DNA of 64,000 nt from Lophius americanus (Eukaryota > Chordata > Actinopteri > Lophiiformes > Lophiidae), in the NCBI GenBank assembly GCA_037951165.1, contig JBBDHG010000124.1, positions 382,501 to 446,500 of the forward strand. Direction: 5' to 3'. Below, one piece after another: positions 24,281 to 35,500 of this stretch (its first letter is position 1; each line of letters begins with the position of its first letter). The translations under genes were made by a program, and so were the position numbers. Below the pieces are notes generated by a model that was not told the origin of the DNA, did not search any database, and saw nothing but the letters and a program-made list of their open reading frames with translations.

Positions 24281-24588
24281 TTATTTGTGATTGCTGACAT
24301 CGGCTCCGTTGCTCTCAGACAGTACCTCTTGCTCAAGGGTGTTAAACTGAACTCCAGAGTTGCTGCTGTTGTTGTTGCTGCCCCGTCCACACAGGCAGCA
24401 CAAGATGTCCTTGAAGGTCCTCCTCATGTCTTTGTCTCTGAAGGAGTAGATGATGGGATTGACAAAGGAGTTACACTCCGCCAGCACCAGGCAGTACTTC
24501 TCGTAGCGCAGCACCTTGCACTCCTCGCACCCCAGGCCGTCGAGGAGCAGCACCACCAGGCCGGGAGTCCAGCAGATCACAAAGAAGC
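24281..24588 (-). CDS. lpar2: lpar2 coding exon 3 (TM6, TM7, C-tail)
   Basis: The acceptor CCCCTTTAG precedes GC TTC TTT GTG. It codes FFVICWTPGLVVLLLDGLGC, RYEKYCLVLAECNSFVNPII and a 50-residue tail with CCLC and an Asn/Ser-rich stretch (RGSNNNSSNSG), stopping at TAA 24281-24283. AATAAA (minus strand, 24285-24280) overlaps the stop codon. Further A-rich candidate signals lie near 24155. No DSTL-like PDZ ligand is encoded. Confidence 0.93.
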
Positions 24589-27500
24589 CTAAAGGGGCAG
24601 CGGATGGAGGGAGAGTGAGGGAGATCAAGGAGGTCATTAGAGGACTTGTAATAACATTGAAATCAGCAAGAGATGGAGTCACGGATAAAAGTGGGAGTTG
24701 CTGAACGGAAAGAAAATGAACAGACAGTTGTAGCAAGGAGTAGACGGGGCAAAGGGAATGTACGTCCTCTCTACAGTGTCGAACCAGCAAGTGTGTGTGT
24801 GTGTGTGTGTGTGTGTACGATCAAATTTCATTATCATAACACTTGATTAGACAGCTCAGGAATTCATTATGTGAACATACTTGCAAGAGCTTAGCAATAA
24901 CATATGCACGCATGCAAACCTCAGAGGGAAACATTAAGAAGATGTGGGAACACCGAGTCACACGCACAACGTGCAACACATTCCTCCGCTCATGACAATA
25001 ACCTTAACTGTCAAAGCCTGCCTAAGCTCAAGCCTGCGTCTATGAATTTTGCAACAACAAATGCAGTTTGAAGACCACAATGTACCTACTGCCAAGGCCA
25101 AAAAGTGAAGTTGGTACTCAGAAGTATAGAAATCGAAGAGACACATCCCCATGTACTATGAGTGGTGTCATGTGGGCAGGAAGGAAGCTGTTTTCTGTCA
25201 CAGTAACTAACTATGCAGCTCCTTGTCAGGGCATGCTCAGGGTTTTCTCCTCACCCTCCTCACATGCCAGAGGTGCTGAATCCAGGCCACCGGGCGACGA
25301 CGAGAGAAAGAAGAGAAACATTTTTTTGAAACACTGAGGAATTTAATCAAAAGTTCAAAATGTGTGAGCAGGGAGGCTGGCAAAAGGGAGTGGATAGCTA
25401 GTTCAGCAAGAAAAAAAGGAGGAATCGGAGGAGAAAAAGGGAAGAGGTGAACGTGTGTGGAGAGGGATAAGTTTGCAGTGGGGGGTGGTAGGGTGAAGCC
25501 TGGTTTAACAAGCAGAAACAAGCTAAAAGAGGAGCGTGCGGGTCGGCCTGTGTATACATTCAGATGTACATTCAGAAGAGGCTGAGGTTTTGTTAGAATT
25601 CTGAGAATACTCGTGCCTGCATCGTTTGTACAATGAGTAGGAGGCATTTGCCGACATGGTGCAGGTATCTGTGCCCTGAGACTCTTATAATAATAATAAT
25701 AATACATTTAATTTATAATGCACTTTACATTTGGATCAAATCTCAAAGTGCTACAATGTAAAAACAGATAAAGCATCAATAAAAAAATAAAAATAAAAAT
25801 AAAATAATAACTATATAAAAACCTGACCAAAAACCAGCAATGCCAATTGAAGTTATAGGTTCTGCTAAAAAAGAAAGTTTTAAGTCCTTTTTTAAATGTG
25901 TCAGTCGTCTGTGGAGCCCTCAGATGGTCAGGGAGGGCAGTGCACAGACGAGGGGCAGCAGAACAGAAGGCCCGATCACCCATGGTGCTGAGCTTAATCC
26001 GGGGAAGGAGGAGGTGGTATGAGTGGATAGAACGGAGGGATCGTGTTGAGGTCAGTGGGGTGAGTAGTTCTTTCAGGTAGGGGGGTGCGTTACCATGGAT
26101 GCACTGGTGAGTGAGGAGACAGATCTTATAATCAATCCTGGTGGAGATGGGAAGCCAATGAAGTGATGAAGAACAGGGGTGATGTGTTCGTGTTTACGAA
26201 CTCTCATCAGGATCCTTGCAACACTGTTTTGAACATACTGAAGTCTTTGAAGACTTTTATCAGGGATCCCGATGAGAAGTGAGTTACAGTAATCCAGTCT
26301 GGAGGAGACGAACGCGTGGACCAGCTTTTCCGCATCACTCAAGGTGAGTGAAGAACGGAGTTTCGAAATATTTCTGAGATGGTGAAAGGAGATCTTGCAT
26401 ATGTGTTGGATGTGGGATTCAAAAGTGAGTTGAGGGTCAAATCTTACACCGAGGTTGGTGACTGATGAAGAGAGGGGAATGTCATGACCAGAGAAGGTAT
26501 TACTGGTTATGGAGGAAGATGGGGTCTGATGTGGGGGAATGCCAATTAAAATAGCTTCGGTTTTGGAGCTGTTCAACTGGAGAAAGTTGTTTTTCATCCA
26601 CACCTTTATCTCCTCCAGACAAGCGCGGAGAGTTGACAGGGGAGATGATGATGACGATGAGGATGGAGAGGCTGCAGAGGAACATGTGCCAGTTTTTATG
26701 TAGATTTGCGTGTCATCAGCGTAACAATGGAATGAGAGTCCATATCGACTGATGACACGGCCAAGGGGGAGCATGTATAGTATGAAGAGAATGGGGCCAA
26801 GGACTGATCCCTGGGGGACCCCACAAGTGACGGTGTGTGTCCGGGACTTTGAACTTCCAAGTCCCGGACACACACCGTACATCACTGACAGAACACGTAT
26901 TGTGTTCTGTCAGTGATGTAGGATTGAAGGATGTAGGATTGAAACCAGTTTAGGGCGGTGGCAGTGAGTCCAGTGGTGTGATGTAGGCGGTGTAGGAGTA
27001 TTCCATGGTCAACTGTGTCGAAAGCAGCTGACAAATCAAGGAGAATCAGGAGGGAAGGTGAACCAGCATCTGCTGCCATCCGTAGGTCATTTGTGAATCT
27101 AAGCAGAGCTGTTTCTCTGCTGTGGGCGGAGCGGAAACCAGACTGAAAGGTTTCAAAGAGGTTGTTGTATTTCAGGTGATCCTCGAGGTGGGCAGCTACT
27201 ACTTATTCCAGAACTTTGGAGAGGAATGGGAGTTTGGAAATGGGCCTGTAATTAGTAAAAAGTTCTGGATCGAGAGTAGGTTTTCTGAGGAGTGGTCTGA
27301 TTATGGCGGCTGTGAGGGCAGATGGAACAAAGCCAGCCTGGAGGGATTGGTTTACCACAGCGGTGATCAGGGGACCGATGGAAGAGATGTTAGTTTTCAC
27401 TAGGGCCGTAGGAAAGGGGTCGAGGGCACAGGTGGAGGGCTTCATTGTCCTGATATAACCTCAGACCAAAAGGACGGAATGGAGTGATCGGAGCAGGAGC

Positions 27501-30500
27501 GGGAGTAAACAAACTTAGAACGGCAACTTCTGTGAATGTAACGGGGCCGGCGAAGGAGTCCAAGTTGTTTAATAAACGATATGCACAACGGAGTGTTGTA
27601 GTTGTTGTATTTCATCAGTTGGGTGACGGAATAATTCATCATCATGCCAGTCCTGGAGACTAGCTCGTTATTATCATGGAAATAATGCAGAGGAAAAAAA
27701 AGCTATCAAACACAGAAAGTGATATACGAAGGCTAATGGTGAAAATGTCACGGGGGCAGTGATGAACAAGACGGATAAACAAACTGACATCAACGATGAA
27801 CAAACAGAAACGGACATAAACGATGAAACAAACAGATACAGAAGTCTCCGGTAGAGACTCGGTAGAATTCTTAAAAATACAAATGAAAATACAGAATAAC
27901 ATATACAAACACAGATATATATCCAAAAGGTTTGCCGGTGAGCAACAATAAAAGGTATACTTGTCGGTTTATAGTATTGCAGGCTGTAGAACTCGTCCTC
28001 TCCCTTCAGCGTCAAGACTCGTCAAGACTCTACTCTAGACTCTTCAAGACTCTACTCTAGACCTCTTCCGTCTACCACTTCCTGTAAGCAAAGTCATTAT
28101 CTGACCTGAAATCAGGTTTGTAGTAGCAGTGATGGAAAAAAGCGTAACCGGGAAAAAGATTGTGCATTCCATGTTGTTTAGTATTCATACTTACGTCTGA
28201 CCTTCAAATTTGTTGTTCTTTATGTCTTTAAGGGCCATTTTCCATTGTTTAGCACAATTGGGGAAATTAGCATTGGCCAAAATTAGCACTTAGCATTTAG
28301 TTTTATTTTTGGACATTGTGTTGACAGAGTGGTATTTATGTCACGTGAATTTTATTTTTAAAGTGATAAAGAAGTACGAGTTTATTACTTGAAGCGGGTT
28401 TAAGCTCTTGCTTGATCAAACCAGTGCTAAAGAACTGAAGAAGCGCTTACAAGAGTATATGTATTAAAAATAAGAGAAAGTAAAAGAATGAGAAACAAAC
28501 AGAGAAGGAGCGCAAACTGGCATGGGAGAAAATTGCTGCCTGAGGGAATGTATCAACAATTTTTACTGCATTTTCTCTTAATATGATGTGTGAAAAGGTG
28601 GCGGAATGATATTCAACATATTTTCATTTTCATTTTTGAGCACTAAACCTCAATATATGCAGATGAAAATTAAATATATATATATAAAGTAGGTAAAGGG
28701 TTAAAATTCGGAAAATAAACTAAGAAATAAATATTTGACAGTTATGATAAGGAGGGTTGTTAAGTAAAAAAAAAAAAAACTAAACTGAAAAGAATTTTGC
28801 GAAATTTCAATTCATGGCAATTTAAAGAAGAGTTTCGAGAATTTGTTTTGTGTTTTTGGGAATTGGATATAACAAACATTCAAATATTCGTCCACATGTT
28901 TAAACTTATTTTCCAAAGCTCTTGTAAAAGTGTTCTCCTGTACGACCGTGGGCTTCTGATGATGGTGTAGCTGTAGGCTTTCTGATGGGTGCACTGTTGC
29001 ATGTACTGTTGCATCTGCGCTGTTGCATTGTATTAACACTGATCAGCGATAAGATTAAAGACACCAGCCTCATATCATGCAGAAACGATCTTTCACTTTT
29101 CTCAGTATTTTGTGACACAGTATCTCTTCTTGGGGATGGAACAAGATGGGCTAGCTGGCACACACTTTCCTGCTTCAAGCCTATAACTTCGAGGACAAAC
29201 TTTTTCCGTCCTCTCTAATTCATCCATCCAAATGAAAGGTGAAATTCTGACAAGATAATCAATGTTATTTTGAATTTCTGTCATTGGTTATTGTGTTATG
29301 GCTGATAATGCCTACTGGACAGATTGTTAATGATAGTCTTTTGTATTTTCTAGTTCATTGATGCGTTTGAGTAGAGAATGTGTGTGTCCTCACCCAGGAT
29401 CATGGAGACTGTTTTCATCAGGTTGAACACCGTCTCTCTGTGTCTCATCTGGGAGGTGTGCTGGGACATCTGCTTACTCTTACGCTTGACATAGATAAAG
29501 ATCCTGGTGTAGACGGCCAACATGATGAAGAAGGTCAGCAGGTTGAGAAGAGCCCAGAACACCAAGTAGCTGCGGCTGTACATGGGCGCCATGGTGGAGC
29601 AGTTCTCTCGGTCACACAAGCAGTGCCAGCCCATGGTAGGAACCAGACCCATGATGATGGCCACAACCCAGATCAACATCATGATGACGAAAACACGACG
29701 AGTGCTCATCTTACTGTGTAGCTGCATGTTGAAGATGGTTTGGTGGCGTTCCACTGCCACAGCCAGGAGGTTAAGGACGGACGCCGTTAGGCTGGTGTCA
29801 ATCAGACCTTGTCGCACAAACCACCCTCGCTGGGACAGCTTAATGGTCCAGGGACCAGTATGAAGCATCAAGTGGAGGTAGGAGACACCTGGAAAGAGGA
29901 AAAGATGGGTTTCACAAGAGACTTTGTCCGGGTGTGATGTGTTCGAAAACTGTTTTACAACCAACCAAACTCTTTTTCATTTAAGATAAGAGATGAGCTT
30001 CCAGATAACTTTGGCATCGGTACAAACTCAGCATTCACTGCAGGCCCGAAAATGGATGCACTCCCTATGTGAACTTCAATTTAACGGTTTGTATTTACAC
30101 TGTGGCCAATTTCCCTGCATCCATGGCAACAGGGACAGTTCCAACTGACTATCTTAACATGTAACATGCTACTCTTAAGAAGCTCCTGACCTCTTAAGAG
30201 CTTGTATTACGAGTCAAAACACCTTCAACCATTGTTTTCTATCAAAGTCCAAACATCGGTAACGTCTTGGCGCAAGTCAGGGCAGGATAGATACCTCATG
30301 ATAACAGGCTGACTCTGCTGATTCTACCCAAGATGGTGTTTTCTGATGGTTGATGGTTAACCGAATGAGCTCTGGATGTGAAGGATGGTCTTCGCTAAGT
30401 GTCTGTGGGGGCAGTTTATGAAATGTAATGAATATGAATCCCAACGAAAAGTTGCTGGCATGTTACTGATGTTACACTGGCAATAGCAAATTCTTGCAAA

Positions 30501-32544
30501 TACTGCGTTCTATAAATCTGAAGACATGCAGCCCGTTTGACTGCTTTAGCATAGCGCCTGCTGAACCTAGCTTCACGCCACCAGATTACCACAATTACAG
30601 CTGGCGCTCATCAGAGGATAAAGGTAGAGGCCAACAGTCGACTCACGTATATAATGAAGAATTATTTCAACAATCCTGTTAAGAACATGCATATATTTTA
30701 TGCTACTAGTGTGTTCAATAATAATAATCTATCCTTTATTAATCACACGTTACACAGTTCATACATACAGTACAACATCCTAAAATATATCTCTGCATTT
30801 AACCCATCCCTGATTGTGAAGCGCCTGGGGAGCTGAGGTTTCAGTGTCTTGCTAAATGACCCACAGAGTTTTACATCAGGGGCTGGGTTTGAACTCTGGT
30901 CTCCCAGTTGAGGGATGACTGCTTTACTCACTGAGCTAAAGCCGCCCTACTGATGTTCTCTGTTGTGTTTGAGGTGAGGTATGAATTACTATGGAGAATG
31001 TTTAAATATGCCATTTCTTAGCAGCTGCGCTCCAAAAAATCGGTCTTTGAACGTGCAATGGCAATAAAGGTGTTCTATTCATGTGATGATTAAAAAAACT
31101 AAAATGGCATTTTACAAAGCCTTTCAATATTGACCTGGTGTGCCTTTCTTTCATTCATCTGTTTTGTTTAAACGCAGTGAAAGCAGAATGGGTAATCTGA
31201 GTTATTATTCCTCTGTACAGCAAGAAAAAAGAGAAACAAACAACATTTGTATAAATGCGAGGTGGAAAGGTCAGAAAGGACTATGATATTCTCACGACGT
31301 ATTACGTAAGCAGACCATTAGACCTAAGCACTTAGCAGCTCACTCGAAGAACAAGGAAATCAATCCCGCACTGCACTCTTGAATCACCAAGGACAGGAAA
31401 AAATCAACGGCCATGCAACAGGTTAGTTCAATTAATGTTTTCTTCCCATAAAATGATTTTTAGAAAGTGTCGCTCAACGCATATGTAATACATCACAACA
31501 GACGCATTTGCAACACTTAACGCTTCTTAGGTTGAGGCTGAACCCTCATCAACCATTTTGTTCAGTGCTTGCCACTGCTTGCATCTGCCCACATTCCTTT
31601 AAGGGAAGGCCTGACCTATGACGTAAGTCACCTGGAAAAATTCCCTCCGGTGGTTATGTATGGGTTAAACAGACGCACAAACACACGTATGAGTGATTTT
31701 TAAAAAGGTTACAGCCCTCCAATAAAACACACACTTAGAAGATGACTTTCTGTAGAACAAGGCGTGCTGCTCCATTACGCTGCAGCTGAAGAATTAAAAG
31801 TGAGCAGGTGACGTAGTTACAGTTGATTGTCTGCTAAACCTGATCAACAAACTTGTTTAATAATGGATCATTTGACTTCTATTTCAGGTACATCTATTTA
31901 ACGCCCTCTCATACTACTTACTGCCTCTTATCTCTCATTTTCAAATTTGTTAACATGTTATTTTAAAAGCAACATTTATCCCTAGTTGATGCCACTTATT
32001 TCAACTATTTGTGATGAAACAGATTCTCCCCTGCAGTGGTATGCTTTTAGTTTTCCCCTCATTTGGTGTATTATATCATATATATATGTATATATATCTT
32101 TGATTTATTGATATTTTTTTAAGGGGGGGGGGGTTATAAAATGTTAAATGAGACATTAGAAATGGTTCAATTTAACTCTTATTGTAAAGTGGTGGTGAAC
32201 ATTGTTTGTGGCAGAAGATAACATTTGCTGCTAATACTTAAGATGTAACTAAGTAATAATGTAGCAAATGGACTAAAACAGTGTATACCTGAGAAGAGGT
32301 CTGACAGCGCCAGGTTACCCAGCAGGTAGTAAATGGGATAGTGAAAGCGTCTGTTTTTCAAAATGGCACCAATGACCAAGACGTTGGAGAAGATGACAAT
32401 GAAGCAGACCGCCATGCCCAAAGTGACGATCACATAGTCCCGTTGGCGCCAATGGTCGCTGATGTTCTTCCCACTCGCCTCGTAAAAAAATTTGACACTG
32501 CGGTTGTAGTAGCATCCTTCTACGTCGTCAGTCTGACTATCCAT
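24281..32544 (-). CDS. lpar2: Lysophosphatidic acid receptor 2-type GPCR, complete coding region
   Basis: Three minus-strand exons (32289-32544, 29394-29888, 24281-24588) join in phase to 1059 bases, 352 residues plus stop, close to human LPAR2 length. It is a plasma-membrane class A receptor for lysophosphatidic acid; the family couples to Gi, Gq and G12/13. Visible features are N-glycosylation sites N14 (NRS) and N27 (NIS), seven hydrophobic segments, the R-Q pair in WFVRQGLID used for LPA headgroup recognition, ERH at the end of TM3, CWTPGL in TM6, the conserved lysine in RYEKYCLVLAE, NPIIYSF in TM7 and a palmitoylation-type CCLC in the tail. CYYN, MAPMYSRSYL and VLLLDGLGCE favour LPAR2 over LPAR1 and 3. 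Oddities are an intron in the TM2/loop region and a tail ending VSNHK without a PDZ-type C-terminus. Confidence 0.93.
24791..24816. repeat. (GT)n microsatellite
   Basis: Thirteen uninterrupted GT units in the lpar2 intron. Confidence 0.97.
25683..27480 (-). mobile_element. 5'-truncated L2/CR1-group LINE with reverse transcriptase
   Basis: A minus-strand non-LTR retrotransposon about 1.8 kb long. Reverse transcriptase motifs in order (minus strand) are STCALDPFPTALVK at 27445, FTNYRPISKLPFLSKVLE, LLILLDLSAAFDTVDHGILL at about 27050, GVPQGSVLGPILFILY at about 26800 and FHCYADDTQIYI (catalytic ADD) at about 26720. The C-terminal block DRAFCSAAPRLCTALPDHLR follows at 25980. It ends with a TAATAA tail at about 25683, typical of L2/CR1 elements. 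The endonuclease region is missing. It is dead: a stop at 27203-27205 (in the EKVVAAHLEDHL region), a frameshift at the double hairpin 26830-26918, and further disruptions near 26070. Confidence 0.9.
26830..26918. repeat. Two adjacent perfect hairpins inside the LINE
   Basis: Inverted repeat 1 has 20-bp perfect arms, 26830-26849 and 26859-26878, with a 9-base loop. Inverted repeat 2 has 17-bp perfect arms, 26880-26896 and 26902-26918, with a 5-base loop. Only one base separates the two. They shift the reverse transcriptase frame between the TDRTQYV and GSSKSRTHTVTCG codons. Confidence 0.95.
29036..29310 (-). mobile_element. Short Tc1-derived element (CACTGATCAG family)
   Basis: The TIR-like ends ACACTGATCAGCGATAAGAT and GGTTATTGTGTTATGGCTGA are about 275 bases apart. 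AATCAATGTTATTTTGAATT inside the right end matches the family 5' end in inverse orientation. It has no coding capacity. Confidence 0.75.
29394..29888 (-). CDS. lpar2: lpar2 coding exon 2 (TM3 to TM6 start)
   Basis: The acceptor CTCTTTCCAG precedes GT GTC TCC TAC, completing the split Gly codon. The exon codes VSYLHLMLHTGPW, the WFVRQGLIDTSLTAS TM3 block with ERH, the second extracellular loop with cysteines (WHCLCDRENCSTM), TM4, TM5 and the third intracellular loop. It ends MKTVSMILG at a GTGAGG donor. The position of this last intron, inside TM6, is the classic intron site of LPAR1-3. Confidence 0.93.
29889..32288. other. Extra lpar2 intron (TM2/loop region)
   Basis: A 2.4 kb intron flanked by a GTATAC donor and a CTCTTTCCAG acceptor. 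Contents are otherwise featureless except a SINE-like or tail-like repeat at 30700-30950 and a poly-G run (10 G) at about 32123-32132. Confidence 0.7.
30700..30950. repeat. Common fish interspersed repeat, SINE-like
   Basis: CTATCCTTTATTAATCACAC is followed by ACCCACAGAGTTTTACATC, GGGTTTGAACTCTGGTCTCC and CACTGAGCTAAAGCCGCCC, a string I recognise as widespread in fish DNA. GGGTTTGAACTCT resembles a polymerase III B box, which suggests a tRNA-related SINE, but I cannot assign a family. Confidence 0.5.
32289..32544 (-). CDS. lpar2: lpar2 coding exon 1 (N-terminus to TM2)
   Basis: Begins at ATG 32542-32544 in a good context (CAACATGG) and codes 85 residues plus one base, ending LALSDLFS before a GTATAC donor at 32288-32283. 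It includes the glycosylated N-terminus, TM1 and TM2. A plausible acceptor (TAAATCCAGCAG on the minus strand, about 32559-32570) lies just upstream, so the 5' UTR is probably spliced from an exon further right. Confidence 0.92.
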
Positions 32545-35500
32545 GTTGAGTTGTCTGCTGGATTTATTGGCTCGGATTGGAATTGAGGAGGGTTGAGAGG
32601 AGATTGGCGTTGAAGACAGGAAATAGAGGGAAAGGTTTGGTGGCCTTCAGACTAGCCCTCTCAGCTTGGTTGAAGATATGCATGCCATCAGGTGAATCAG
32701 CGAAAACTGAAGGGACCCAGTTTGAAGTCTCTGCAGCGATTTGGATTCTCGATCCAATGGTCTTCAACCTGTGGAAAAATTCCATATTAGTTTAAGACAA
32801 AAAAGACAACCACAATGCATCACTTCAGTAAAAAAACAATCAAAATGTATTGGCTGCATCAAACTGATTACAACTACACTACACTAAATCAGGGTCACTC
32901 TGAAAGCACATAACCTCCACAAAGTAAATTCAGAAATAAAATACTGTGGACCATTACTACTCTGCAACTACTTGGTGTTGCATAAGTAGACAGAGTAAGT
33001 CACATCAAGGCAATGTCACAGTAAAACTAAAATTGATATATCCCTTGTTCCCACTTTTCCACAAAATTTCACTGAAATCCTTCCTAAGCATTTGCGCAAA
33101 CACACAACAAATCAGATGGTTCTCTGAAAGTGCAAAGCTCCAACAAGTCAATTAACAAATCCTACAATGGAGATGCCATGACCTGCCTTACTCTACATCT
33201 GATAGACTTGACATGACAAGGACGTTTCAGCGCTTCTCAGATTCTTGTTGATGGAGACAAAAATTCCTCACGCTCCAGATAGCTGAGCAGGAAGTCACAG
33301 TACCAGAATAAAAGAAAAATAACCAGCCATCAGTCAGATTACGAGTCAAAATAACAACTCAACAACAATGAGTCAACAACAACGACCAAAAGAGTGATAG
33401 AGGCCACTTCCCCGTTGAGTGTCTTGTCACTGTGAGAATCCGTTTCCGTAATTATGAGATAGTCATCATTGTATGAGGTGTGTGGGAGCGTGTATGTGAC
33501 CTAATGGTGAACTGCGAGAGCAGCACGTTACACCACGGTGCGCTGAATAGTAGTCCAGATTTAAGCGAAAATCCTTGAGACCAAAAGGTAACTCTAGAGA
33601 TTTCAAAGAATTAGCCAGCTTGTCTTTTAAATGCAAGAGGCATTACGTTGGATTATTTTCTTTGGCCAACTGTTTATCCCATGTGGAGCTCTTTGAACAA
33701 ATTAGTTATGGACTACTTGGCTAAATTCCAGGATTTGAAAAGCTAAACCAAGATCAAGATAACTCTCAGAACGGACTGGGACCCCCTTCCACTGATGAAT
33801 AACTTCAGTTAAATTTAAAAGAAAGATGCAGAAGTACTTACAGGGGTGAATTCCACATATTTTTGTACGTAATGTAGAAAGGCAGGATTGTTTTTGAGGT
33901 GTGGCACATAACCAGAAGCCTTAAAAAGCAGCTAGTTGCATTTCAGAGCTAAAAAAAGGCAAAAATATCTTCAAATTGTGGAAACAGTGCGAGGTCCGGA
34001 ATCTTCCTACCCACCAAACAGAAGACAAATCCACCTTATCGTCAGCGACTGATTTGTTATTTTTGTTCAGTCTAAAGAAAAGGCATTATAAGAAGGGTCT
34101 TAGAAGCTGGACAGTTGATCCATCTCTGTGTAGATAGGGAAGCTAGTGAGTCAGTGGGAGTCTGAACCCTTAAGGCCAACTGCAAATGGTAAGAAACGGC
34201 TCTTATGGTCTGATGTTCTGGTCCTGATGGGCTTCAGCTTCCCCTCCCCAGGATGGGAGGGATCAGCCATAACTTTACATTCAATTCTCATGACCCTGGA
34301 GGAGTAGATGTTCTGTAGGAATGGAAGTTTTATAACCTTCCCAGCAAAGCGAATGATGCATTGGTCTTGTCCATGGTTGTGGGGGCAGTGTTGCACATTG
34401 AGAAGAAGGGAAAGAGGATAGACCTAGCAATGAGGCACTGTAATTATTAGCTGATGTAGGTAGTACATCCACCTCGGGGACTTTTGGTAAGGGAAAATAA
34501 TGTTTTAGGGAGTGTTCCTAGTTACACTGGGTTGATAAGCCTGGAAAGATTAATGACTCCTTAGTGTCAAATGGTGAGTCATAAATGAGGGAAAGGGTGG
34601 GGCGAGGCTCTTCCTTAGTCCAAACACAGATGATCAATTTCCCCAGACGAAGCGAACTCATCGCCAACAAAGAAGAGTCCTGTCGTGACAGACTAATATC
34701 CACTATAAATAGCGGAGGCTGACACAGTTTGTAAGGCTAAAGTTGATTATTTGAAACCAAATATTAACAGATTATGTAAATTTTTCAGTACATTTTTTAA
34801 TCCTTTGCAAAGTCAAGGAGCTTGATGACCTGATCCCTTAAAGGTACAAAAGTTGGTAATGATAGCAAGCACTGATGGTCCCGGAGTCTGACTGAAGCAG
34901 ATGTAGGACATCTCAGAATGGGTCCTCTTCCAGCTTGTAGGCAGCCATCCTGAAAAACTACTAGTCATAATGCTCCGAGCATGCTTCAGGATTCTCCGCA
35001 GCTTCACTTAAATGTCGCTTTGTCTTTGAAGTGTTTTACGCAGCTTAAAGGAATAAGCGGAACTGGACGTGGTCATGCGCTGACTTGGATGAGTTGGCAC
35101 AACAGCCCACCCAGCAGGGAACTGTCTATTCACAACAACAGGCTTCCAATTTGATGACTGGTCTATGTGGTATCGATTACTCAAAAAAGAGGCTGTAAAA
35201 TGTTTTTTAACTGATGATACACTTGTCTTGAATTGAAAACATTTAAAAGCAGTTGGCTGATATACAATTTGATCAGTAGTTGAAAGTGATGATGCTTTTT
35301 AATCACACAGTACAGCAGGTAAAAAAAACCTGCGACAGTTAATGTCACCTGCTGTTTTCATGGTTCCTTTCTGTAGTACTGCAGAATATTCATAATTAAA
35401 TATACTATATTGCCTTTGAAGTCTTCAAAATACAATCTTGGTTATTTTGATATTTAATGGCCATTGCTATGAACCAACAGAAACAGGAAATATTGTGTTT

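Larger units (their letters stand above)
24589..29393. other. lpar2 intron inside TM6 codons, LINE-bearing
   Basis: A 4.8 kb intron. It holds a (GT)n run at 24791-24816, an L2-type LINE at 25683-27480 in the same orientation as lpar2, short CAAGACTCTACTCTAGAC-like repeats at 28005-28060, and a small Tc1-derived element at 29036-29310. No other exon was seen. Confidence 0.7.

Noticed and set aside
24272..24592. 106-codon plus-strand frame
   Set aside because: It is antisense to lpar2 coding exon 3, whose minus-strand reading is a clear GPCR TM6-TM7.
29380..29863. Plus-strand frames of 113 and 93 codons
   Set aside because: They are antisense shadows of lpar2 coding exon 2.
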